In this document: piece by piece, positions 25,401 to 37,400 of the stretch
How positions within the stretch are numbered: position 1 is the first letter of the stretch
Layout: each line of letters begins with the position of its first letter
Assembly: GCF_008831285.2 (NCBI RefSeq)
Contig: NC_045145.1
Coordinates: forward strand, 3,886,723-3,950,722
Direction of reading: 5' to 3'
From: Nymphaea colorata
Taxonomy: Eukaryota > Streptophyta > Magnoliopsida > Nymphaeales > Nymphaeaceae
DNA length: 64,000 nucleotides
Notes under the pieces: generated by a model
What the model saw: only the letters and a program-made list of their open reading frames with translations
The model's database searches: none
Told to the model about the DNA's origin: nothing
Program-made: the position numbers and the translations under genes

Positions 25401-28400
25401 CAATCTCGTACACTAATCTCTACTAAAAGAGAGATTAGTGCACGGCTGTAACAGTTACAAACGGAGGACACATAAAATATTGAAATGACATAAGAGAACC
25501 CTAACTTTTAAATATTCAACTAACTACCACATTTAAAGCCAAACTTTCTACTTTCAACACTCCCCCTCAAGCTGGAGCATAGATGTCAACCATGCTCAGC
25601 TTGTCACAACATCTAGAGAAATCACCAATCGGAAGAGCTTTCGTAAACATATCTGCGGCTTGGTCTTCAGAAGCTACATGAACTGTAGACACTACACCTT
25701 CTTTTATAAAATCACGAATGTAATGACAATCCACCTCAATGTGCTTAGTTCTTTCATGAAATACTGGATTGTTTGCAATATAAGTAGCAGCCTTGTTATC
25801 ACAATACATTCTCATAGGAAGAGGAACATGAATACTCATATTCGTTAGCATAGATTTAATCCACGTCATCTCAGTAGTTGTTTGAGCCATTGCTCTATAT
25901 TCAGATTCTGCACTTGATCTAGAGACCACATTTTGTTTCTTGCTTCTCCATGATATGAGATTACCCCCAACAAAGACACAGAAGCCAGTTGTTGACCTTC
26001 TATCATCAACAGACCCTGCATAGTCAGCATCACTGTAAGCAACAACATCTAGATATTCACCTTTCTTAAAGAAGAGACCTCTGCCTGGGGAAGATTTTAG
26101 ATATTTCAACACCATCAACGCCGCATCCCAGTGGACTTTTCTAGGTTTTTCCATAAACTGACTTAATTTTCCAACAGCAAAGCTAATATCTGGTCTTGTT
26201 ACAGTAACATAAAGCAGTTTTCCAATAAGAGACCTGTAAGATCGGGAATCTACTAGTTCTGATTGATCATCATGAAGATGAATAAGAGGATTCATCGGGA
26301 GATTAGCCGGCTTGGTCCCTAGCATCCCTGTGTCTTGCAGAAGATCAATGACATACTTCCTTTGAGACAATGCTACACCTTCTTTGTTCTCCACAACTTC
26401 AATTCCAAGAAAATATCTCAAGTGACCAAGATCCTTCGTGACAAAATGTTTTTGAAGGAAGGCCTTAGTAGCAGATATTTCTTGACCACAATCACCTGTC
26501 AGAATAATGTCATCAACATATACTATCATGACAACAATACCTGTAGAGGTTTTCTTGATGAATAAAGAATGATCCAAAGGAGATCGTTCAAATCCACACT
26601 GTGAAACTACCTCTGATAATTTGTGGAACCATGCCCTGGGACTTTGTTTATCCCAACAGCGATCCTCTACGTGTCCAATCTTTCCACAATAGGTACATTG
26701 GAACCTCCCACGGCCCCCAGTTCCACGACCTATACCTCTTCCTCTGGCACTATAGGTGGAGCCATGACCGCGACCACCCCCCACAGCAGGAGCAGAAGCA
26801 GAGGTAGGCGTCACACCAGTTGGTTGAGACAGGCTAACAGCAAGACGGCTAAGTCTGTTGTATGCATCAGAGAGCTCAGGAATTTCACTTCCAGTGAGCA
26901 TCTGATCCTTAGCAGAAGCATACTCAGGGGAGAGACCAGCAAGAAACTTCGCAACCATAGTAGGTTCAAAATGTGACTTATAACACGATTTGCAAGGAGG
27001 ACGCAAAAATTTCAGACGTTCATAAGTAGCTTTCACTGTTGCAAAGTATTGAGATAAGTCTTGATTTCCCTGTCGGAGGTTGTGCAACTCTTCTTCAATT
27101 TGAAGGATTTTACTTACATTCTTATCTTGAGAATATGTCTGTCTAAGGAAGTCCCACATCTCCTTCGCAGTAGTATAGTAAGTAATAGTAGAAGCAATTT
27201 GGGGTTGGACACTATTCATAATCCAAGACATAACCATGCTGTCATCCTCTTCCCAGGTTATGTACTTCCCTGTCTTGTTAAGAAGTTCATCCTCTTCAAT
27301 TATGTGTCTCTTTCGATGTCCTTTTACTGACAACATAAAGGATCTAGACCACAACTCATAGTTGTGTCCATCTAATTTAACTGTAGATCCATAGGAGAAG
27401 GGATTTCCAACTCCTTTATGATCATTACCACCCTCCAATCTTTGGTTCTCAGCCATCATAAATCACAGCAAGAATGGGACGACCAAAATGAAATATATAT
27501 ATATGCAGCAATTTCATGCAGCCTTCAGGAACAGAACAAAGAACAGTCACGCAGCCTCTTTCAACAACCCCCAAAACAGCAAGGAAAAAGGAGAAAACGG
27601 ACAACTTGCTGGAAAGAAAATTCGCTGAAACTACACAGGAAACGACAGGGAATAAACTTGCTGGAAAACAGAACTTATAAATGAAGTCTGCCGCTGCTTC
27701 TAACATTCCACATCTTGCGTAGATAAATTCTGCATCTATTTTGCTTCACCAGAATTTCTGATCATCCCTCAAACCACAACTACAGACAGCATATCAACGT
27801 TTCTTCAACACTTAAACGTTCAACACTCTAAACAGTATCCATGACCAGCACATAAAAAAATATCCAAATACTCCACGTGAGGATCTGATCACGCCTTCCA
27901 CATAGGCGAGATCAGGTCCTCCTCTACACAGCAGAGAATATGAGATAAGTTAGAGATTACTCCAGCAACAGCTTGAGGTGTTCTCGTAAGTCTGAGATAT
28001 TCTCGTATGCAAGATGGGCAAGAAACGATCACGCCAGAACACAGAGTCGATGACGCCAGCAGCTTGAGTCGATCACGCCTGCAGCTTGAGCCGATCACGC
28101 CAGCAGCTTGAGTCGTGGCTCTGATACCATGTTGCGTAATAGGGAAGGGGAGAACGAGAGAAAGAAAGAGAGAGAGAGAGGCGGTAAATCTTCATACTCA
28201 ATCTCGTACACTAATCTCTACTAAAAGAGAGATTAGGGCACGGCTGTAACAGTTACAAACGGAGGACACATAAAATATTGAAATGACATAAGAGAACCCT
28301 AACTTTTAAATATTCAACTAACTACCAGTCTACCACATTTAAAGCCAAACTTTCTACTTTCAACAATTGAATATGCAAAATCAATAGAAGAAGTTTAACA

Positions 28401-31400
28401 TTACTCATTAAATGTAATCTAATACAACAACAACAAAAAAAACCTGAATCTAATCTCTCGAAGAAGGAATGCAAATCCGTAGGAAGGCTTTAATCCATTT
28501 GTTCTTAAAGAAACACATAATATAATAAAAAAGACTAACAATAGATAATAGTATACATATAAGTACATAACAATAACAATACATATAAGTACATAACCAT
28601 ACTAATATATACATATAACAGGTATCACAATATTACATATTATATAACTGGCTGACAGTATATAATATAATAGGTTGATGCAATACTATATAACAGGTAT
28701 AATAGACTGTACATAATAATATATACATATAACATATATTACAATACATATAACAAGAATAACAAATTGTATTACAATACAATTTAACATAATAGTATAT
28801 ACATACAAGTTTATAACAGGTATAACAAAATAACAATACATATGACTATATGATATAAAAATGTAACATAACCATACTAATGTATACATATAACAGGCAC
28901 GAGGTATCACAATACTATATAACAGACTAAGTGACTAACTGTACATACATATAACAGCAGAATCAACATAACAATACATAAAAATACATAACCAATACAA
29001 ATAAAGTACATAGCAATATATTCTCAATTAAGAAACTTTAATTGGAAGGGAAGGTGACTTTTCACTTTCCCATGGACTAAGGGTGTTGGCACCTAGGCCA
29101 GCCTAGGCGCCAACACATATCCTGTCTCCTAAGTGGTAGTGTGGACTAAGGCTTAGTCCACGCCTAGGCGAGGCCTTAACAACATAGGACATTTAGGAAC
29201 TACAAGTATGTATCTAATGCTGGAGGAGGTGGCTGGGGGAAACTGTACATGTATGAAATAGACATTTTGTGTTATGCATGGTGTTTTAGCCAATTATAAA
29301 CTAATTTAGTCAAAAGATTAAATGGGAAGACCAACAAAATTCAGATAAGCCAACGGCTGGCCAAGTCACGTTTTAGCAAGATTTGGTGAGTTACACATTA
29401 AAGTGATGTATCAATGTCATCCGTATCGTGCGATACGTACCTACGATACACGATACACTTGTGTATCGTAGGCATATCGCCCGTATCGTGTGATACGTAC
29501 CTACGATACACGATACACTTGTGTATCGTACGCATATCGCCTGTATCCTGCGATATGGGGGCTATATCATACGATATAGCTAATACATCCCTGTATTGTA
29601 TGATACGGGGATAAAATGAATTTTTGTATTTTTTTACAAAAGAATTTCTCGCTTCACCTTTCTAAACATGTATAAAAGTTGTGAGAGGAGAAGTTTTACT
29701 AGCTTTTCTACAAAAATTGTTCATTTACGTGATAAATCATTCATTTAGGGGAGAACTCGCTGAAGGAGAAGAAGGTTTACTCATGGTCCCATGGGGACGA
29801 TGAGAACTTCAGTGATGATAATCATGATATATTATATTTTGTGAACTTGTAATGTAATCTAAAACACTTTAAAGTTTAAAAATTAAATTTGCGATAGGCG
29901 CTTATTATGTTATTATGAATTTCTTATTTCTAATTTCTAAATGTGTTGTTAATAGATTATGGCTTATGAATGATGGGACGAGTTTTTTTTATATAGAATA
30001 CATTTTTTCCGAAACTTTCTTTGCTTTTCCTGATTTTACCGATTTTTTCTATTTTTAAAATTTTTTATGAATTAAAAAATTAATTTACGATACGTTACGA
30101 TACAATGTAGAAGTCGGCCCGACCGACACACGTTATGGTATGCCTTTTACAACATTGGTACATACCATTGTGCATCCCATTCACAAACAAACTATTCTAT
30201 ATACAATATATATATTAGATTCACCAAAGCTTGCATGTTACAAAAGGCTCTACGTGATATACAAAATGATGATGAACAAAAATATGTAGTCAATGCAACT
30301 ATAACAGACATATAGAGGCCATCTTATATGCATATACAGTACAATGCACTAGCAGCAAAATGTATGCAAAACAAATTTTGCTGAATATGTATTTAAAGAA
30401 AGTCATCATGACCAGGCCAGCTCAGCAAGTTCATCTACTGACCATGGGTCAACTACTAATTATAACAGGAAAGAAATCAAGCTGTTATGATGTCTGTAAT
30501 GAATTTTAATCACCTATCAATTAGCCATAAAACCCCCTCCCTGACACCAACTATAACAAGAGGTCCAATGGGACGCTTCTGCTCGGCAGGAAATCGAGAG
30601 ACTGCAACTGATACACCACCTCCACCAACAGCCACCTCACTAGCCCTTCTTTCTTCTATGTCTCTTGATAGTATTGAATCCTCCCAATCCATTTTAGATT
30701 GTTTTGGCATACTCAAGAACGGTGGCACAGAAGGAGCATGCTGAAAAGAAGCGAGACGCACAACCTGGCAAAATAAATAGCTGATGAGCAAAACAGTATC
30801 TAAAATCCAATAACTATTCAATCCGATGAACTGTAACAACAGTTGATTATCTCAGAGAGAACAAAATAACAGATCACCCTTCTTTGTAAGCTCCTTCCAC
30901 ATAAAAAGCATGTTCAAGATGGCAACTACTATGTAAAATACACCACTTAGGTCCAAGTATCAGTGTCAATATGGCAGGTGCAGGACTTGATCCCTGGACA
31001 TAGGTGGGAACATTTTTGAAACAGAACCAAATACAATCCAATAATTTTGGTGAAACATCAAAATTGTGAAAAAATATTACTTTAAAATCTTCAAAATTTT
31101 GAAGGTACAAAATTTTGAAGTTACATGCATTCAATCATGGTAGCTATCTGAAAATATGGCTAGTAAGTACTATCATAGCAACAATTACCCTGCTTAAGAG
31201 TCTCTAATTCAGGGTGACCTTTCGAAAAAAGAACAGGCAAATGAATCTGATGGAGGATAGAACCTCAGTCCAGTTTCCATCTAATCATCCATCGGAAAGG
31301 ATAAAGTCAACCTCATTCCAGTTTCATGTTTAGTTTCTTTTTCATTTCTAGTCTTATTTGACATTTTGGCTTCCATTTCCATTTTCCTTGTCACTTTCTT

Positions 31401-34400
31401 TTCCTCAGACTCAACAACAGATGGTAGTTTCCATCAAAGTTCTTTATCTATACATTCCATACACAACACCAAGGCATCCTAGTTGCTTGCACACTCACAT
31501 ATGATGAACAAAAGCATTTGCATGGTGAGTAACCATCTTCCCCATTTATGCATAAAATACTCGGATGTAGAAACAAAAATTGCTAATAGGCACCTGCAAC
31601 ATGGGAGGTCTCAGAGGTATTCTTTCTTGAACAACAGCTTGAGGAGCCTCAACTGTGATCAGTGCCAATTCTCCATGCTCAGCAACAGCTCTGGCCTGGG
31701 CTTCTCTCATCTTCTGTTCCTCTTTTCTCTTCCTCGTCTCAAGGTCAAGAGGTGTGACACCAGCATCTACAAAAACACACCTTTAAAGAGGAAATGTAAT
31801 TCAGCAACTGATATCTAGCCATAACAACCATTCAAATTTTCAAACAATAGTAAGAATAAATTTCATAGTCCTGTAAAACAAAAGCCCTTTTAAAAAATAT
31901 AGAAAAAATAAATATTTAAAATACAAATTGTTTCCTTCATGGAATCAAGAGAATGGTATCATATTATCTTATCTCAGTGGATTGTAAAATTAGTGAACTA
32001 CCAAGCATGTATGCCACAAAAGAAAAAGTGATTTCATCTCACAGTAATATGAAACAAGGTAGACTATACCATATGAACTAACTGATGTACAAGAACTTGA
32101 ACACATTCCTGGCTAAACAACCAGATATAGACGTTGAAACTTCACATTCAGTTAAGAGTAGTAAAGACGCCCCTAAGTAGACATACTCAATAGTAGTTGG
32201 TGTAACAACAAAAAGCTGTCTGCGATGCCAAACACCACCAGTTGCAGAAGGAATTGCCACATCTCCCAGGTACCGATATTGTGGTCGCAGTGAAGAAATG
32301 ACAATGTACTGCTGGTAAGCGAATGCACAATACTCAACGGTTTGATCCCATGCAGTCCATTCTGGCTGAGATAGTAGACCACTGACAGGCTGGAAGGTTT
32401 CCCAACTGCAACATACCATATTTATTGAACAACTTAGCAAAAAGTACTAAGAAAAACTGTAGCCTCATCTGATACATTTTGCAAATCTATGACGAGGATA
32501 AGAAGAAAAAAGATAATAGCACATGATCATGTCGAAAGGTCACAGTGTTCACCTATAGAGCTGAAAGTTTAGAGGCACTGGTTCAGCCATTGAAGGCTTC
32601 ATGGAAGAAAATTCATCAGCAGAAAAAGATGGATAGCCTGATAATGGTGATGCAGTTGCTGCACCAGTACTGGTCCTCCGTGATGTACGATAAGCAACAC
32701 CAAGTAAAGCACCACCATGCAAGCCAATAACCTGCCAACAAGAAATAAAAAAAAAGCAGAAACAGAAAGGTTGATAAAAGAAACTTATATCAGTAACCTC
32801 AAACCAACTTATAAGGACACCTTGATAATGGCACCACAATCACGAAAATTCTAGCTTCCTTCTCGCATTTAGAAATGGAATAGGAATGAAGCCTTCAGGC
32901 AGTTGAGATAAGATAGCAACTGCACACACAAGGTGGTCCAGAATATGAGGGCATCATCCTATCTACTGTTGTGTTTCTTTCTGCTGAAGAGTGTGCTTAA
33001 GAATGTACATAGTTCAGCTCAGACTTGGGTCAGATCCAGCATTTACTGGATCCAACCTAACCAGACTTGAATTAGTTGTATTTAGACTTAAAGCAAAATT
33101 TTCAAACTAAATCTGTATCTGACATTAAAAATTTGCTGACTGCACTCAGTTGCAGATATGATTAGAGCAAGTCAAATCCAAAACTAACCAAAAGAAAAGA
33201 ACAAAAGAATTTTTTCTAGCTCTTTTTCATAAGTGACATGCAGAAGGAAAATAAGAATAAGCAGGCTCAACTTAAAATAGATAAATGAGAAAAACATGGG
33301 GAACAGAAGGAAGCATAACTAGAAAGTACTCTTACTGGTTCAGTTCGCCCATCTATAGATCTTGTCAGGACATTTGAAGTACCATCATCCAATAATATAC
33401 GGACTTGGACTGTGGCAGCAGAAGCTGCATTTGCAGCAGCAGCAGCAGCTTGAGCTGCAATTGCAGCAGCTTCTTTTGCTTTTCTAGATGACCCTGCTTT
33501 AGGAACAAGCGGAATCCTAGGGACTACTGTGGACTCCAGCAAAGCATATCTATCACGACATGTATCCCAGGCGAACAGTCTTCCGGTGCCAGAGTGAACA
33601 ATAGACCAATCACTAACCTTGTATACAGAAAAATAAGGAACATCGGGCCACACAATTGAGACATACCTGTAAGAGAGAATTAAAAAGTAACCATACTGGC
33701 AAACGAAAATCTTGGATGCATGGCGAAAAGCAAAATGATTGAGTACAATGACCACTAGAAAATACAAGGAGCACAATTTTACAGGACAGTTTAAAACAAA
33801 AAACCTTGAATAAATTAACTGGTATTCTAAACAAAATTCTTCTGATAGAAGGTCAAACCCAAGATGTTAGAGTGTGTATAATAGCACCAGCCTCACACAA
33901 ACCAAACAATCTCAAATTGTAGCTTATAGTCTTGGCCAATCAGACTTTCCTGTTCTTAAATTTCTGATTTTGATCACACTCTATGTCACATGGCTGCTTC
34001 GAAAGGGCTGTCGTACCCATCTTGCCTTCAGCAATAAATTTCATACTATAGATGAGGCTGCAGGAGTTCATATTGAAAACTACAGGATATTATTAGCTAC
34101 ATGGGGGTTTATACTGCACAGACCTTGTAAATTTAATCAGATTGGTAATTTGTTTTATACAGAAGCCTTCTGTCCATATTCTATGAAGTACCTAAAGACC
34201 GTCAACCACATCATTGAAAAGTATATAGAGCGAACAGTTTCAGATCTCTCCAAGAAAAGTGATTAATAGCAATGTTGTAAAAGGCGTGCGCTTCACGCTC
34301 TGAAGCGTACGCCTTGAGGCAATTTAAAAAAAAAAAAGCCTCGAAGCAAGGTGATGAGGCGCGCACGCAACCTGAAGCATGCACCTCACCTATACTTATG

Positions 34401-37400
34401 GTCATGCCTGAGGCTTACGCTTCAAGCATGATGGGTTGCATTTTATTTAAAAAACCATTAAAATTTAATTTAAAATTGTTTAAATTAGAAGAAAAAGGCA
34501 TGTCTGGTTCATTGTTCACTATTCAGACACGAAGAGAGGGAAAAGGGGTAAAATGGGAGTGATGAGTCAGTGAGGGCTTGCTACTGTCTGAAGTTTGTCG
34601 GACTATCATCGCCTGCCTGCCGCTGCCACCGTCGCTGCTTTGCCCCCTTTTCCTACTGTCACCATCTATCCCCCACTGCATGCTATCATTTGGTCCCCTT
34701 TGTCACCCGTCTGCCATCGCCAAACCATCGTCGCTTGCCTTCTATCGTCTACATAAGGTGTTGCCTGCCTACTATTGTCTACGATCACCCGCCTACTATC
34801 GTCCATCGTTGCCCGCCTGCTAACGTCCGCCTACCGTCGCTAGACCGCCATCGTCCTTCTGCCATCGCTGGATCGCCAACACCCTTCTACCATCGCCGAA
34901 CCACCATTGCCTAACTCTGTTGAGGTCGTTCCCACCCACCATCGCTGGACTCGTTCTCTCATCTCTCCTCTATTTTTTTTATGTATTATCATATTATGTA
35001 CCTCTCCTTCGTTACTTCTTTACTGTTTGATACTCCCAATACCAAGCACAACAAAATGATAGAGCATCTTCTTTGCAATTTGTCCACATTCGATGAAGAC
35101 GACAGGGCATTTCTACCATCTGTCCATATTCGATGAAGGCACAGGGCAAGTAGGCAACTTTTAGACGTTGCCTTTAAAAAAAAATTAAGGCACTTCATAA
35201 ATAAGGCTCTTCTTTTAGTGTTCAATGAAGACGATGATTTTGCTTGTTCAATCTTATTTAGCTTTGAAGCAAGACCTTTGAGCCGTGCACTCTCTCAGAC
35301 TTATTTAGCTTGTGATAGGCATGCTTGTTACATGCTGTCCATTTGATATCATTCATCTCATTTAGTGTTTTTCTGTTGATTCAAAATGATCATGCATGAG
35401 CTTTGTCATTTTCAAGTTACCACTTACCAGCAGTTTGTGAAGGTTAGATCATTTCAAGATTGTGGTTTGCACAATTTTCTGATATGTTAGATCATTTTTA
35501 ATGTTTCATAATTCATAATTGTGAATGTTAGATCATTTTAAGATTGTGGTTTGCACAATTTCTTGTATGTTATATCATTTTTAATGTTTCATAATTCATA
35601 ATTGAGAATGTTAGATACTTAGATTATTTTAAGATTGTGGTTTGCACAAATTTCTTGCATGTAAAATCACATATGACTTTTATCATTTTTGTTAGATATA
35701 AATTTTGGTGTGGTTATTGTTGATGATGAATACTTGTTTTGGTGTGGTCTATCTCAATAGATCACTAGAATTTTAGAACAGTTTAACTGCTTAGCATAGA
35801 TCGTGCTATGCGCAAATTGTGCAAGCATTCTTTATATGCTCACGTTAGGACAGGGGTCGAGCCATACGCTAATTACGTAGGCCAACATTGTGTCTATTTG
35901 GATATACATGTGGCTATTGTTCATGTGTGTATGTGTGTAAGAGAAGATTAATATGAGGTAAATGCACTTTTATATGGTCTTTCGTCTAATATGTTTTATC
36001 ATTTTAGTTGTTTTTTCAATTTTTTATTATCCTAGATGTATATATTATAATTGACAACCTTGTCAGTGAAGCCTATGCTTCAACTAATGCCCTACTTCGC
36101 GTCGCATCATGAGGAGCCCAACGCCTCGCTTCACTTTTTTGCCTTTTACAACATTGATCAATAGAGACATGCTCGCATTTTTTCCATGCCCAAAAATTCC
36201 CAAGAATGAGACTTGTGAATGTGACCAAGAGACCAAGGTTTTCTCAGAAAGAATCGCGTTCTTACATTTCTTTCCTGTGGAGAATCAATGGAGGAAATGG
36301 TTATAGTCGAAGAAATAAATTTGGCATGGTTGGGCAACAGTATGAGACAGCACACCCAAATTCACAATTGCACACAAACAAGAGTAATACAAAACATGAC
36401 CAAGATTAGAAAGCAGGTCAATTTATTACATGCATCAATACTAACATTACCAACAAATAAAATATACCTGATTCTCTAAACATGTCTGTTTTTACACTCC
36501 GGTTCAAGAATTCATCATTCATGTATAATATGCATGAACATGAAGGGTCACTAATGGTATATTGGAAGTTGGAACTCAGGAATGCAAGAAAGACTCCCAG
36601 AAAAAAATTGTAACAAAGCCCTAAGATGACAAGAAGCTTTCAAAATTACATAAAACAAGAAATGAAGAAGTCGCATCAACAAGGCCATATTTCTAGAGGT
36701 AACGTAATGTTTCTCGAATACTAAATTTCTTACTTGCCAGAACTGCTCACAGAAATAATTGAATAAGAATCATGTGGGACTGGTGTACTAATATGCTTCT
36801 TTGTCTGCTTAACAGGCATTGGCTCCAGAGTATCCATTCTTGACTTTCTGGTTTCAGAAATAGAGCCAGTATTCCCCAGAGAAGAATTGGACGGGTTTGC
36901 TAGCTGAAAGTTGAGCAACTTAAGTTCCTTTTCAACAACATATACAACAGGATGTTCTCTTCCACCTGGTGGAGTTGGTAAAGGAGCAGCAGCTGGAAGC
37001 GACTTTGGATCAAACTCACTGAGAATGACACCAATATTTGTACCAGTGGCAACAAGATGTGGTTGTAAAGGATGAGCAACCATGCAGTAAACCTACATCA
37101 GATAGTACAAAACATGGAATTACAGAATACCATACTAAAAAACACACAAAAACCTGAAAATACACAATACATAAAGACACGTGAAACATCTTCTGCATGT
37201 TATATAGTATCTATTTGTGTGTCAGCAATCAGAAACGTCAGTGAAGATTCAGGAATACTACACTTCAAAGAAATCTCCATATGGTACAGAATCTACAGAT
37301 CTTATGAAAATAAGCGATTGAGAATCTACAATTGCTAAAAAACATAAACAAATGAAAATATTCAGTGAAAAGAAGGCTTGGCCATTCAATTTCCTGGAAA

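Larger units (their letters stand above)
25332..28365 (-). mobile_element. Ty1/copia LTR retrotransposon, internally deleted, young insertion
   Basis: A 3034-bp element bounded by LTRs that begin TGTTG and end CAACA, flanked by an exact 5-bp duplication ATTGA (25327-25331 and 28366-28370). Element orientation is minus: primer-binding site next to the right LTR, polypurine tract next to the left LTR. It carries one 630-codon frame and cannot encode protease or integrase. The insertion lies in TWD40-2 intron 16, in the same transcriptional sense as the gene. Confidence 0.96.
25098..29187. mobile_element. hAT-like element interrupted by a copia insertion
   Basis: The ends are inverted: CTATGTTGTCAAGGC on the left and GCCTTAACAACATAG on the right. 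They are flanked by 8-bp GAAATTTA (25090-25097) and GACATTTA (29188-29195), one mismatch apart. Removing the copia element leaves about 1050 bp, with GC-rich GCCTAGGCG-type sequence near both ends and an AT minisatellite between. No transposase is visible. The ends resemble those of the 34270-36156 element. Confidence 0.75.
24869..30513 (-). other. TWD40-2 intron 16 (5.6 kb), nested transposon landing site
   Basis: The longest intron of the gene. From left to right it holds an hAT-like element (25098-29187) interrupted by a complete copia-type retroelement (25332-28365), an AT-rich minisatellite (about 28530-29010), and a second repeat-rich block (about 29409-30166) starting with 60-bp tandem repeats. 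Splice sites at both ends are intact (GTGATT donor at 30513, ATAG acceptor at 24869). Confidence 0.85.
33667..36733 (-). other. TWD40-2 intron 11 (3.1 kb)
   Basis: About 1.9 kb of this intron is the hAT-like element at 34270-36156. The remaining flanks (33667-34269 and 36157-36733) show no gene or further repeat with clear ends. Confidence 0.75.

Noticed and set aside
29421-29556. Regularly spaced repeats considered as CRISPR-like or satellite array
   Set aside because: Only two full units without spacers, in a plant intron; they are simple tandem repeats.
32078-32186. Extension of TWD40-2 exon 14 past 32187
   Set aside because: The GTATGT donor at 32186 keeps phase with exon 15 and restores conserved residues; the read-through ends without a usable donor.
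34570-34914. Cys/Pro/His-rich plus-strand frame of 114 codons
   Set aside because: It comes from a CGCC/CATCG-type low-complexity tract inside the hAT-like element.
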